Notes: generated by a model from the letters alone, not told the origin. A DNA stretch of 56,854 nt from Paulinella micropora (GCA_009731375.1 BJOX01000017.1:562090-618943); one strand, 5' to 3'; shown: positions 18,993 through 30,979, counted from the stretch's first letter. A program made the numbers and translations.

Positions 18993-19745
18993 GTACTTGG
19001 GAGGGTACTATGAGAGAACGGGATGCTCTCAAGGGCATTTTAGAGGATAACATGGAGGTGTTCGGGCCTCTTGAGGCTGGGTCTGTTCGAGGTTATGAGG
19101 CTAACTTCGGGCGGAAGCCTGGTGAAGACGTGGTGGGTCACAGGAGACCGTCACGCATGAGCTATCATGAAGATCGGATGACTCGAGAGATTACTCAGGA
19201 ACTGTTGAAAAAGGATATTATTGAAGCTCGCCTATTGGAGGTGTCTTCACCGGTACGTATGGCACCCAAACCGGATGGGTCCTTGCGTATGTGCATTAAT
19301 TATTACAGGATCAATAAGATTCTGAAGCAGATCGAAACGCCGGTACCGGATCTCAGGAAAGGGATCAATCGGCTTAAGCATGCTAAGGTATATACGACGT
19401 TGCATCTTAAGAGTGGTTTTTGGCAGATCCTTCTTAATGAGTCGTGTCGATACCTTACAGCATTCATGGTTGGCATGACTACATATGTTTGGAAGGTGTT
19501 GCTGATGGGGCTTAAATGCTCACCGGGACTATTCCAACATGCCATGACTAAGATGCTCGGGAAGGAGTATGATGATGAAGGGACGGTAGCCCGTCTTGGA
19601 ACGACGGAGGATTATGCGTTCTGTTATATAGATGATATAATCATTTATTCAGAAAGCATGGACAAACACGTGGAGCACGTGAAGGATGTCTTGAGACATA
19701 TCAGTGCCTTAATGCAAAGAAGTGCGACTTTGCGCAACGGATACA
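18993..19745 (+). pseudogene. pol: Reverse transcriptase domain of the gypsy element
   Basis: RVT_1 motifs in order: VSSPVRMAPKPDGSLRMCINY (19240-19302; region containing the PKxDGS-R-C-DY-like motif with N for D), PVPDLR (19342), FWQILL (19420), AFMVGMTTYVW, GLKCSPGLFQHAM and the catalytic box CYIDDIIIYS with YIDD at 19625-19636. Both catalytic Asp residues are intact. A frame change in an A-run near 18970 precedes it, and another near 19700 follows. The thumb and connection continue in the next frame. Confidence 0.9.
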
Positions 19746-20450
19746 GTACTTGGGATATGAGATCTCCGAGGGTCGCTCTGCGATTTCTCAGGAGAAAAGG
19801 AATTATGTGGCGTCCATGCCAATGCCACTGACACGAACAGATTTACATTCCTTTATCTCGCTAGCTCAATATTACGGGGAATTTATTCCGGGCTTCGCGG
19901 AACGGGCGGCGGTGGTAAGGAAATTTCTGAAGCAGGGGGTTGGAGATAGCCCTTGGCCAGAGGAGGTCAATAGGGTCATAATGGAACTCAAGGATGATAT
20001 TTCTAAGGACCCAAGACAAGGAGGACGAGTTCTTATGCTGCCTGATTGGAAGGAGCAGTTTGTGCTGGACACGGATGCGCCAGCATACGCCGTGGGAGCA
20101 GTGCTTCAGCAGATGGACAGGTCCATCGGGCAACTGCGGCCCGTGATGTTTATCAGCCGACAACTGATACAGGCGGAAAGGGAATACTGTACTAGGCAGC
20201 GTGAGGCGCTTGCTATAGTATGGGCTTTTCAAAGGTTGCGGGAATACCTTTGGGGTACACCTAACATATTGGTGAGGACGGATCACCACAACCTACAGTG
20301 GTTCATGTCAGAAGATCATACGGGTAGGTTGGCAAGGTGGCAACTGGAGTTGGCGGAGTATGACTTCACCATCCAGTACATTAAGGGCAAGAGGAATGTT
20401 GTCCCTGATTTCTTCTCTCGTTATGAGAACAAGAGTGGAGAAAAGGAAAA
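19746..20450 (+). pseudogene. pol: RT connection and RNase H of the gypsy element
   Basis: This frame carries the connection (GYEISEGRSAIS, FIPGFAERAAVV) and an RNase H of the RT_RNaseH type: FVLDTDAPAYAVGAVLQQ (catalytic Asp), REALAIVWAFQRLREYL (catalytic Glu) and RTDHHNLQWF (catalytic Asp), ending in LARWQLELAEYDF and DFFSRYE. The domain itself is uninterrupted. It degrades the RNA strand during reverse transcription. Confidence 0.9.
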
Positions 20451-22801
20451 GGCTGTGGATGACTTACAGCGTCGGAATACAGTACGGGAGGTGCGGATGG
20501 CACAATTTGAGTTTCGCACACCGGGAGCGGTGTTGGCGATTATGGGACATGATGTGGATCTTCATGAATGGGAGGAACAAGGGGCGGAGGATGCCAAGTT
20601 GCCAGCAGGGCTTTGGTATCACCCGTTCACTCATAACAATCACCAACGCGATACGCGTAGTGAGGAAGTGGCTGCTGTGGAAGCAGTCGAATTGGCAACA
20701 CAAGACAAATGTCAGTGTTGTTATTCTCAAGTCGCCAGAGAGGCCTGTGAAGATGTCTTATGGGCGGAAGCCAGAGCCGCCGATAGGACTGAGGGAGAGG
20801 AGGTTAAGGATGCACGAAATGGTATCCTTAATGAGACCTTATTGCCGAAAGGCTCAATGTGTCTCAATATGGAGGATGAGGAGAAAGTGAAGGACGAACA
20901 TCTCTTTCAATTACCGGAGACACATCCGGACAAGGTTCGATTCCAGTTGGAAACTGACACGGCGGTCAGACTGGCGTCGGTGGAGACTTTTCGAACTTTC
21001 ACAAAGGAAAGTGCGGAATATAAGGAATTACGGGAACATCTTATGAATCCTCAAGCTAGACCGGAGGATAATGAGATACGGAAGCTTAAACGATGTTTGG
21101 TATTAAAGGACGGACTCCTTTGGTACATGGGCAAGGATGGAATTTATGCTAATGAGGAGGATCGTTGGTTGTTATGGGTTCCGCAAGAACTTAGAACATC
21201 GTTGTTGATCGCGGCACATAATTGCCCGATGCAGAGTCATCCAGGGGTGGAAAGGATGACATGGTTTTTGCGCAGGAGGTTTTGGTGGGATAACCTAGGG
21301 GAAAGGGTTAAGGACTTTGTGAAAGGTTGCCCTCATTGTCAGATGGCCAAGCTTCCATATAAGCCGAATATGGGACTCAAAGGTGAGTTCGATATCACNN
21401 NNNNNNNNCCCGATGCAGAGTCATCCAGGGGTGGAAAGGATGACATGGTTTTTGGGCAGGAGGTTTTGGTGGGATAACCTAGGGGAAAGGGTTAAGGACT
21501 TTGTGAAAGGTTGCCCTCATTGTCAGATGGCCAAGCTTCCATATAAGCCGAATATGGGACTCAAAGGTGAGTTCGATATCACCTTGGACATTTTCGATAC
21601 TTTGCATATCGATCATGTTGGTCCGTTCCCAGAAGCGGGAGTAGGAAAATTCAAATATTTGCTAACGGTAATTGATCGAACGTCTAATTACGTCATCACT
21701 GTTCCTGTTACGGATGTGACCACGGAGGTTACAGCAACGGCATTGATTGATCAGGTCTTTGGCCGTATCGGGATTCCGAGAAGGATTATCTCGGATAGAG
21801 GTACCAGTTTTGCGAATGAGGTTTCGCAAAGGATTGCCAAGTTCTTTGGGTTTGATTGGCAGTATGTGACTGCTTTTAACCCAATGGCCAACGGAAAAAT
21901 TGAGCGGGTGCATAGGACGCTCAAGGCGGCTTTGAAGACCTATTGCAAAAATAGTCAGCTCCATTGGGTGCACGTTGTGCCTATGTTCACGTTCGCTGTT
22001 AACAATTTGGCTTCAGCGTCATTGGGAGGACATGCACGGGGTGTGAGTCCACATCAAGTGGTATACTGGAAAGCTTTGAACACACCGACGGAACTGTTGT
22101 TTCCGCCCGATAAGTGGGAACCATGCGAGCTGTTAGGAGTTCGATTGCGAGCTATTGCTGAAGCTCGTAGTTCGATCGAGAAGTGTCGGGAGACGCTGAG
22201 GGAGATTCAGCGAGATCAGGAGTTGGGCAAGTACTCTCATGTAGAGTACAAGGAAGGGGATACGGTCTTGTTGTATGTTCCGATTGTTCCGAAGGGGATA
22301 TCGGTCAAGTTTTACAATAAGTGGCATAGGCCATTTAAGATTGTAAAACAGACGGGTGCTTATAATTATAAGATTGCGCCTACATGGGCGCGAGGACGGG
22401 AACCGATTGTGCATGCACTGCGTTTGGTCAAGTTTAGCCCTTATTTGCTAGAGGATGAGAACGAGGAGCAAGCGTTGCGGCGCATTGCACCGGCGTTCCG
22501 ACAGCCGCCATCGTTACTTACGCGAAAGGAGCGTGACGAAGCGCTGCGGAAGCAGCAAAAGGAACGCAAAGAGGAAGCGAAGCATGCAGGTCCTGATGAT
22601 AGTGCATCAACGGATGCCAATGATAGTAAGGATGCTAACCTTGGACCGGTAGAAGCGGCACAAGACCGTAAGGGTACGGTATGGAGGAAGCCGTGGGTGG
22701 CCTGGGAGGATGTGGCTAAGATCGAATGGCAGGCGGATAAGTTCTGTGTCGACCGCATGAGGATACGGTCATGGACAAGGATTTCGATCATTTCTTTTTA
22801 A
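20451..22801 (+). pseudogene. pol: Integrase of the gypsy element, with an assembly break
   Basis: A linker of about 250 residues leads to an HHCC zinc domain (HNCPMQSHPGVERM to CPHCQMAK, 21210-21350). The 173-bp segment 21226-21398 is repeated at 21409-21581 around 10 N, with one mismatch. The catalytic core follows: Asp 21611-21613, Asp 21794-21796 (SDRGTSF) and Glu 21902-21904 (KIERVHRTLK), with 35 residues between the last two, the canonical DD35E. The C-terminal part has KFYNKWHRPFKI, a GPY/F-like module in which Gly is replaced by Arg, then a Lys/Glu-rich tail ending at TAA 22799-22801. No chromodomain is seen. Confidence 0.9.
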
Positions 22802-23222
22802 TGAAAGTTACGTATGTACCCCAAAACACTGATACGAGCTGCGTTACGGTTGGCACCGACAATGCAGTTTTGGAGAAGTAAGAGTGAGGTTGAACTCACG
22901 AGGGATCAGGATCTTTGCGCCAGTGTTCCGAGACTGGGAAGGGTTGGAACAGTGGTATGCGTCAATAGAGAAAGACGACGAGGATTTTACACAGTGGACG
23001 GTACAGTTGATGCCGCGGGTGGTTCTGGATATGCAGTTTGATCTAACGGAGGAACGGAGATTCCGCTTCGTATATGGGAACGAAGTTCAGAGTGCGGGCA
23101 TATCATTTTTGTTGATAGGTGCACCGAAGTGTGACAAGGAAATTGCGGCGAAGAAGAGACGGCCAAAACAGGCACCGCCGGTGGTGGAAGAATACAAGGG
23201 TCGTGGAAGACCACGAAAGTGA
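22740..23222 (+). pseudogene. C-terminal module of the gypsy polyprotein with AT-hook
   Basis: After the integrase stop, shifted frames continue to encode polypeptide: DFDHFFLMKV, MQFWRSKSEVE, then 22884-23222 with FRDWEGLEQWY, DFTQWTVQLMPRVVLDMQFDL and a C-terminus EYKGRGRPRK. GRGRPRK is a classic AT-hook core (RGRP). The minus-strand relative at 28,619 encodes recognisably similar pieces in the same order, also ending in GRPRK, so the module belongs to the family. It may be a third ORF or a pol extension; frameshifts hide which. Confidence 0.6.
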
Positions 23223-23529
23223 GCCAAAACGTGACATTATAAGAATTATAACGGAGTCTGATGTTGCTTACGGATCATCAGCTACTTTTTCATTCTCAAC
23301 GGAAGGGAGGATCAAGCGATGGCCTTTAGATTCGATGCCAGCGGAAGGAAGAGCTGGAGCTCGGGGGCACGAGTTCTCACAGGTGAGACTCGCACTGGAC
23401 GTGGACCAATTCTTTTTATTTATTCGACAGCCGGAATGCCTTATGTTATGTGTCGGTCGGTCGAGAGCGCCTTCGAATGAGGAGTTAGTCTTCGGCGTGG
23501 GGGTCGACCGCTTACGGCGGCTTCACCCC

Positions 23530-23545
23530 AAGGGGGAAAAGGGAT
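23530..23545 (+). promoter_or_regulatory. Polypurine tract of the gypsy element
   Basis: AAGGGGGAAAAGGGA immediately before the right LTR start TGTCGG (23546). Position and composition fit the plus-strand primer site. Confidence 0.8.
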
Positions 23546-23675
23546 TGTCGGCCGGCCCGCACAATACATAGTGGCATTGAGTGTCGTCTGGCTTTTCGTT
23601 ACTTGGCTCTTATGCTTGGTCTGCCCCTCTACTGTTGAGTGACGACTAAGTGTCAGAGTAGCTGTTCCGGTTACA
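23546..23675 (+). repeat. Right LTR (130 bp)
   Basis: Copy of 13613-13730 with an additional 12 bp. It ends TTACA followed by GAGA, the proposed target duplication. Confidence 0.85.
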
Positions 23676-23679
23676 GAGA

Positions 23680-25954
23680 GGACTTAAAGGGCACAAATGT
23701 CGTCACGTCGAAGAAAGACCGAAGTCAAAAGTTCGGTTGGAACATGTTCAAACCGGAACATCCAGCCCATGATGTCGAAGAGAGCGTAAAGCTAAAAACC
23801 CAAAGATGATTAACACTAAACATGTCCGCCCAATAGCCCAACGCAACAAATCCAGGAGGAAATAAAAGTCGGGAAAAGAATGAGAGATCAAAGCCCCGCC
23901 AGGGCGTCTCAACGAAAGACCGACAACAAGTCTCACACCAAAACAGAGAAAAAAAGGAAAAGTCTCAAAGTCAACTCCAAAACGAGAAAGTATAGACAGC
24001 CATCAACTAAAGTCATAACCAAGAGAGTCACGAGAGCATAAACAAATGCAATAAAAAAAAATTAGCTCACCATCCACCATGATGCTAAGTATGTGTCTGT
24101 GTGTGTCAGTGTCTCAACAAACACTCCCCCCACCTCAGCAAAAGCTTGAGACTGAATGCACACAGAGTGGGAGGGAAAAGGAACAACTCGCTGACACCAC
24201 ACACAAACGCTAGCCCACACACATGTCAATCAAAGACACACAACTGCATGAGCACCGCTCAACACATGAAAAATGTCCCGTAAAACACGGTGATATTGGC
24301 TTATGTTTTTCCAGCCGTGATGACTGTTTTGCCTATGTCTATCTCAACCTGTGCTCTCACTCTCTCTCTCTCATCATCTCAAAATGATAATATGGAGTGG
24401 GCTCTGGGCTACCACATGAGCCCCTGGCCTCTTGACTAAAATCTTAACGCCCCTTGGCTCTTTACACACTCAATACACTAACATACCTTGTAACTAAAAC
24501 GTGTGTATGGTTGGACCATAAATATAAGGTCTCTTGTGATTGTCCCTCGACTCTTACAATACTATAGAAAACAAAACATCGCCACCTAAAGAGCAACATA
24601 AACTAGCACGCAACTAGACAAGAAACAAGGGGAGAAATATGTCTGTTAAACCGCCCCCCAAGCGTGCAATAAAGGTCAATGGGAGGGTGAGCAAAATGTA
24701 CGTGGAGAAGAGAAGCTGCGGCAAACAACTCCAGCCGGACCTCACACTACTCTCCGACTGTCCTGCCTCACAACTGACAAAAGAAAGCCCAATGTCAACC
24801 AGCACACCACACCACCACAAGTCTAGGAGCTCAAACTATGCTCCACACCAGTCTGAAAAGTATGCACAAACAAAAGTCAAATATAAGTTCCAGTGCTAGC
24901 TTACACTGCTGCTGCACTTCACAACTATCCCCGTAAGGCAACCACCAACCATATTGCATACTGAACATAAAGGGTGAAGGAAAGAGGTAGTGTAGTACTA
25001 CCCCCCCCCCCCTAAGGAAATGCCTGGGTTCTCCATATCTAGCTCAACAGCCTCAGGTGCCTCCCCATCCCTAAAGGAAAAGTGTCCGGGTTCGCCATAT
25101 CTAGCTCAACAGCCTCAGGTGTCTCCCCGTGTCAAAGTCTTCCAACCTTATGCTCTCGTCAGAGCAAACAAACTTGGGGGTAACTAAAGTTAATCCCTCC
25201 AACACATTACATGTGTGGAACATAATTCCCACACACCCTACCTCCCGATCTTGTAGGCTTGCCCCCGTTTTCGGGCACTACCCTGGTCGGTGTTACACAA
25301 ACTAAAAGGGGTAGCTAGCCCCTACCCAACCATAAACCTTCAGCCCCTGAGACGATACACTCAGTACGGGCTTCTCCAAAGATCTATGCCCCCTAGTCTA
25401 ACCATGTACAGTGCAGAGTACTGATCCAACCCTAGAAGGTCTTCAACTAATTGCTACAGCACACTCAGTGCAGTCAATTGTCCTGTTCGTGTCTTGTCCT
25501 GTTCCTGTTCTTCCAATCAAGTCTCATATGTACCGATATACCTGGTCCAAACCAGTCTGCCACTTTTAGGAAAGGTCTTCTAAATACGCATGATCGACCA
25601 CCACGAGTTACAGAAAAGACGGAAGGACGAAGACGAGGCAAAAACAGCTCCAAACGAAGACGCAAAGTCCCGCGAAAAGCCACACCTTCGGATTTCCAAT
25701 CCTTCTCCGAGTCTGCAACACAAAGCAGAACACACACTCCGCAGCAAACGGCACCGATCTTGCTGCCGACTTGCCTTCTGCTGTGCCTCTTTGGCAGAGA
25801 CACAGACCGATGCGCAGTGGCCCTTCTGGCAGACGCCAGCTCTCACTTTCTTTCGAAGCCACGTCACCGTGCCACTGCAGACTCCTTCTCATTTCCCTAC
25901 CCCCTCCTTCCGTCAGGCTCCTCGCAAGGGACACACTAACAAGGCTCATAACCC
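23680..25954. other. Non-coding region, A/C-rich
   Basis: No recognisable gene. It contains a diverged ~62-bp tandem repeat (about 25012-25133; both copies hold CATATCTAGCTCAACAGCC and CAGGTG-CTCCCC) and a short poly(C). Overlapping frames at 25451-25967 exist on both strands, but none has family features or splice support. Confidence 0.6.
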
Positions 25955-26245
25955 GTTGGGAAAATGAAGGTCCGGGTAGGGAAACTAGCCTGTTAACCGG
26001 AGGCTCCGGGATCCCAGTTGTCTACCACCATTTTACTGAGACTTCACTGAGATTCAAAAAGAACCAAAAAGGAAACCAACCTCACCAAATTGGTAATATA
26101 TGAACATAAAGGCAATTTGCCACCAGTACCAGAAAATATGGTAATACAGGAATAATTACTAAGTCTTAAGTACATAGGAGAGTGAAGCTACCGTGACTAT
26201 ACAGTTATGCTGTAGTGTACTAGGATCTAATTAACTTTCCCAATG
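25955..26245 (+). repeat. ~290-bp dispersed repeat, copy 1
   Basis: Runs from GTTGGGAAAATGAAGG to TTAACTTTCCCAATG. The ends are inverted repeats of one another (TTGGGAAA/TTTCCCAA). A highly similar copy lies inverted at 34375-34660. TGGGAAA...TTTCCCA termini would suit a small solo LTR, and the TTGGGAAA inverted ends would suit a MITE. No target duplication is evident around either copy. Confidence 0.8.
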
Positions 26246-28141
26246 ATACATGCCTTAATTTGTTGCAAACTTCTACACGGACAATGATTATTTTTTCAGC
26301 ACATTTCATTAGACATTAATTAGACACTTTCTCCTCAGTTATGTCCATTATTACGGTCCTTAATTATCCGTTAGTAGTAGTCGTTAATGTCGTTGGTATC
26401 AATAATTTAGTTGTTAATACAGTCAATTTTAGTTCTTATCCTAGTACTGGTGGCACCAGCTTTTTACCATTACCCCTTTTACCCATATAAGTACGTTACG
26501 TAGGTAAATTTCTAGAAGGTACATCTTTTTGACTTTTGTAACAAGACACTTGGTCTTACACTTACTAACTCAAGGAAAAATAGAATTTAATGATGAACGC
26601 AACTGTTTCAAGGCTAACCTCCACTTCTATAATGGAAAGGGAAGTCAGACTTGAACCCAAACAACAAGCCAATTTAGGGAAACTTGAACACCGCCAGAAA
26701 CGGAGTGTCCCTTTTTACCGATTCTGTTATAAAAGAATATATTAGTATTTATTGAATCGCCTAGTATGATCATTTTACCTGCCTCCCAATTCAAACAACT
26801 CCGCAAATAACCTAATCTTCTTAGCTTACATAAATAAGGATCAAAGATGGTGGAAAATGTGGGAGACTAGCGGAGCAAAAAACAACAGGGCCAAGGCAAA
26901 CACCAGCCAATTCCCGGCGTTGTCAGGCCTGTAGTAACGATATTATCTAAGTGCATGGACATAGCGTTACCAATTGGTAACAGCGCGTTGCCCATTGGTA
27001 ATTTTGTTACGCAAATACGGAAATATTGTGAAGTGACAAAAAAAAAACGTTGCCAATCGGTAACTAAAAACGTTGCCAATTGGCAACCAAAATTGCCATT
27101 GGCAATTTCATACACTTAAACAATATTAATAATATATTTCGATCTAAAAAGTGTAACGGTCACTCATAGTAATATTATCGTTATCAGGTTAAGAGGGTTA
27201 TTAATATTAACGTCCTCTTATTGTGTCTGGACGGACACTGTGTTATATTAAAATAGCACATATTTGCCTATCTGCGCCTACATCCTATGACAGGGTCCGA
27301 CAACTGACACGACGATTCTTTTGTGAGGGCCGCCGGTAACCTGCACAAATGCTAAAACATATTTAAAAACAACAATACATAATTGCAATTTCCCTTTATT
27401 TTGCCATAAATTCCCAGTCACTGGGAAAACAGCTAAATTTCACTGGTGACTGTCGGAATTTCCTTACAAATTTTCCTTATCATAAGTACTTCAAACTGTT
27501 ACTACATTTGTTCCAAAATGTTCGGGTCAACTCTATTAACGTGGGAGGTTAATGAATAAGGATGCCACAGCTTTGTGTAACTTACATCCTAACTTTCAAA
27601 AATAGTCATTTATTAACAGGGGTTTACTCCGCCAGACTACGAGTGACCGTGCTCACCCCTTTGCAGTCGGTTAGTACAAGTAAGTGTAAGGTTTCGTTAG
27701 ATTAAGGTTAAGGGTAAGGTAAGGGGCAAGGTAGAATTGTGTTATTTAGTGCATGTGAGCTGTGCTCACTTCGAAGGTAACAACCTTCCGCACCACTCTG
27801 CCTCCGGTATTAATACAAGGTTAAATGTAAAAATCAGACTGAGCACCTTAGCGACCGCCGGACCAAAACCTTTACCGCAGACAACTCACTCTTTTTGACC
27901 GGTTCATTAGATTTTCCTCTGAGTTTTCGATTCCGTTCAGAAATGATTTCAAACTATCAATTCAAAGTGTGACGATATATATTTTAATAAGAACGTCCTC
28001 TGTTCTTCCCTGTACCTTCCGAATAAAAAGGGGCGGAGTAAAACAGAGAATTAACAACGTTAGGCCGGATGAGTTTCCTTAAATAAAGGCATTTCAAAGT
28101 GTTCAGGAGTTTAAATATTGTCGTTGATGAAGGGACTGTTA
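26246..28141. other. AT-rich non-coding region
   Basis: No gene found. The only structured signal is the palindrome cluster at 26966-27107. Short open frames, including a minus-strand one over that cluster, have no supporting features. Confidence 0.6.
26966..27107. repeat. Cluster of five GTTRCCAATTGGYAAC-type palindromes
   Basis: GTTACCAATTGGTAAC (26966-26981) and GTTGCCAATTGGCAAC (27072-27087) are perfect 16-bp palindromes. GTTGCCCATTGGTAA (about 26987-27001) and GTTGCCAATCGGTAAC (27049-27064) are near-perfect, and AATTGCCATTGGCAATT (27091-27107) is a related one. All five lie within 142 bp. Confidence 0.85.
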
Positions 28142-28148
28142 AACAATC

Positions 28149-28258
28149 CCCCCCCCCCCNNNNNNNNNNNNNNNNNNNNNNNNNNNNNNNNNNNNNNNNN
28201 NNNNNNNNNNNNNNNNNNNNNNNNNNNNNNNNNNNNNNNNNNNNNNNCCCCCCCCCCC
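28149..28258. other. Assembly gap inside a poly(C) tract
   Basis: N at 28160-28247 with C runs on both sides. Confidence 0.95.
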
Positions 28259-28618
28259 CTCCGAACAATCCGACTCGTGAGAAAAAGGATTGGTAAAAGA
28301 AAACGAACCCATCACGACAACTTATTTCTTTGTGCCTTTTCATCCGCCTGATTCTAAATCCGCAGCCCCCCCCCCCCCGATAATAAATGCGAGAGCAAAG
28401 TATGATCGAGTTCCCTCTATCGGGCAAAGGACATTAACTTCTACTTGAACTGTATACTTGAGACGACTTGCCCCCTCAAAAGGATACATAATCCTACATT
28501 GCAAAAGAAAATGTGACAATGGACAGAAATGAAATTACCATTTCAAAAGTAAATTGCTCCCATGAAACAAGCTTGCGCTATTTTCCTTAGGTATTCCTAC
28601 CTAGGAAAAAGGCTTATC

Positions 28619-30222
28619 TACTCAACGCGACCACGCTTCCGGGTTCTTCTGGAACTTGAATTTTCTGATTCATCTCTCGGATGCTTTCTGTCTTTAGCCT
28701 TCCTAGGTCTTCCTGATCTCCTTCCGGTACCTGCCTCTTTTTCAGGCTTCAGCTTCTTACATTTCTTTTCTCTTGTAACCTTGTCATAAGGTGGGGCTCC
28801 GACATATTCAAAGGGGAAATCAGAATCCATCAGAATATCCCATATCCGTTCTGGAATCTGCATATCCGGGGTCAGATCAAAAGGAGCATTGAGTATCACT
28901 CTTGGGTCTCTTGAATAGTCCACGGCGTGAATTCCTCATCATCCTATTTGATCGTCTCGTCCCGGACTTCTTTTCCCTTTGAATCCAAATAAACCGGTAG
29001 ATAGATTCTCTCCTTCTGCTTTTCCACAGCCTTCTCACTCCTCCAGAATTGCATGACGGGTAATCCCCAACCTTCTTTCCTCCTTTGATGGTAGCTTTCC
29101 AACAACTTTTAACAAGTACAGGTCATCCAACGTATCATCTCCGACAGATTTCTGATTAGGTTTATGAGGTAAAAGGATCCCTCAGGCTGTCTCCACTTGA
29201 TCCCTCCGGTATCTTGACCATAGAATCATAATTTCCCGGTTGGTTCAAGTCTCGAATACTTATGATCTAATAGATCTCCTTTAACTTCCTCTGTCACCCT
29301 TGGTTTAGAACTTGACTCCTCTTCATCCATCGGGATTGATCCAGTCTTGATTTCTGAATCCTCTGCCTTGAAAAGTCCCGCTCTTTGAACAGCTTGTCTC
29401 CTTTGTTCCTTCTTATGCTCTTCCGCTATCTCCTCATCTCCAATTTGAACATTGGTGTTCTCTTCCTCCTCTTTCTCGTCCACCTTGGGTGGGTTCTTGA
29501 ATCCATCCTGTAACCTATCAAGGGCTTCTGCTTCTGACTCGAACTCAAGCAGATAAGGCGCAAATTTCACTAACCTCCTGACAGAACGATCTGTTCCCTC
29601 CCTTTTCCCAAAGGTACTATCTCATATTCATAGGCTTCCGTGCGCTGCTTGATCTGATATGGTCCTTGCCATTTACAGTAAACCTTGTCCCTGATTCCTA
29701 CCGGGATGTGAGGTACATACAGTAAAACTGTGTCCCCGATCTGGAACTCCTCATGCTTGAACTTGTTCTCCTGTTGTTCGCTTCTTACTAGCTTGTTCCC
29801 TGGCTGTTGTCACGTACTCCTTGGCCTCAGCAATAGCTCTCAACCGAACTCCCATGCCATGAGCTCATGTGGCTCCCACTTATCCCCCGGTCTCAAGTTA
29901 CGAGTTCGCCATTGGTGTGTTTAACACACTCTCATGAACTAACTGATTTGGGCTAAGCTTCTCCGGGCCTCCCAATGATGACGATCGCAAGTTGTTCATC
30001 GCGAACGTGAAAGATCGTATGACTTCTGGCCAAACTGTCTGTTTCTGCATGCAATACGTCTTGACCGCAGCCTTGAGTGTTCTATGCAGTCTTTCAATCT
30101 TCAAGTTCCCATTTGCCCTAGGATTGTAGGCAGTCACGTACTTTCACTTGAATACGTAGTACTTGCAGAGTTCCTCAGAGAGCCAGTTGATGAACGTCTT
30201 GTGGCGATCCGATATTATTTTC
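28619..30222 (-). pseudogene. pol: Truncated gypsy-order pol fragment (integrase core to AT-hook C-terminus)
   Basis: Read on the minus strand from 30222: integrase core ISDRHKTFINW (second catalytic Asp), a TGA, TAYNPRANGNLKIERLHRTLK (third catalytic Glu; one extra residue in the NG-IER motif), FTFAMNNL and SSSLGG, then a shifted-frame C-terminal domain, KFAPYLLEFESEAEALDRL and acidic segments. The last frame, 28923-28618, holds DPRVILNAPFDLTPDMQIP, FEYVGAPPYDK and RRSGRPRK. The pieces match the C-terminal region of the element at 13,613-23,675, but the copy is diverged and 5'-truncated. Multiple stops and frame changes make it a relic. Confidence 0.85.
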
Positions 30223-30979
30223 CGGTACCAAAGTGCGGAAGATAGGAGTTAAACTCAACTAGCAATAAATTCCTACCGTTAAGTAGAAATGGGGGAATTA
30301 TTATATATTAGGGATGAAGCAGTTTGGTGTGTCACACGAATCTGTGCTATGCTGTCTAGCCACAAGACACGCTTGAGGTGCATGTCCGCTTCAGCCTGCC
30401 CACGAAATGTTGTCGACTGGCGGCCTGCTGCACGTCGACCCTTGCACTTATCTGTTCAACCGAAGGCCTACTGAATTCATCTCCTTCCAGATTTTGTGCA
30501 CTGCGGCACTGATTAAAGCTGCTGACGCAGAGTTCGCTAATCAAGGCTTGATAACGGTCATAACCAGTTAGACCACTATTATTAATATTAATATAATGAC
30601 CTATGATATTAATAGCTACAACACTCAAACAGCAGTACTAGTGTTGAAAGTTAGCTTTATATAATAAGAAAAGGCGCTAACAGAACACGCCACGTAACTT
30701 GACTGGCCGGATCGTAAGTAATGGCTCTACCGACACCGTTACTCTGATACGGCCGGTCCTTAACTATTAATTAAGATTATAGTTCCAACAAGAGCGTCCT
30801 CGGAGTCCATTTACGACACTACGAACCTTGTGAGTTTTTCAGCCTTCTCCAAACTTCTCCTCAGCCCACTCATCTCCAAAGGTTGATGCCAAAGTCGACG
30901 TTTTGGGTTGCGGCTTTGGGTCTTCGCGTGGGCAGCGTTTGGGCAAGGAGCTGGTGAGCTCATGGCGCTGCCCCATCGG

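Larger units (their letters stand above)
13613..23675 (+). mobile_element. Ty3/gypsy-order LTR retrotransposon with very short LTRs, decayed
   Basis: Bounded by direct repeats 13613-13730 (118 bp) and 23546-23675 (130 bp), both starting TGTCGG and ending TTACA. GAGA flanks both outer sides (13609-13612 and 23676-23679) as a 4-bp target duplication. A polypurine tract (23530-23544) directly precedes the right LTR. The internal order gag, protease, RT, RNase H, integrase is that of Metaviridae/Ty3. No TGG-starting primer-binding site follows the left LTR. Frames change at about 14665, 15020, 17725, 18970 and 19700, and in-frame stops lie at 16622, 17528 and 18427, so this copy is inactive. A duplicated contig end with 10 N interrupts integrase. 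Confidence 0.9.

Noticed and set aside
25451-25967. Overlapping frames on both strands as a gene
   Set aside because: Several comparable frames compete and none has a domain, splice pattern or codon bias.
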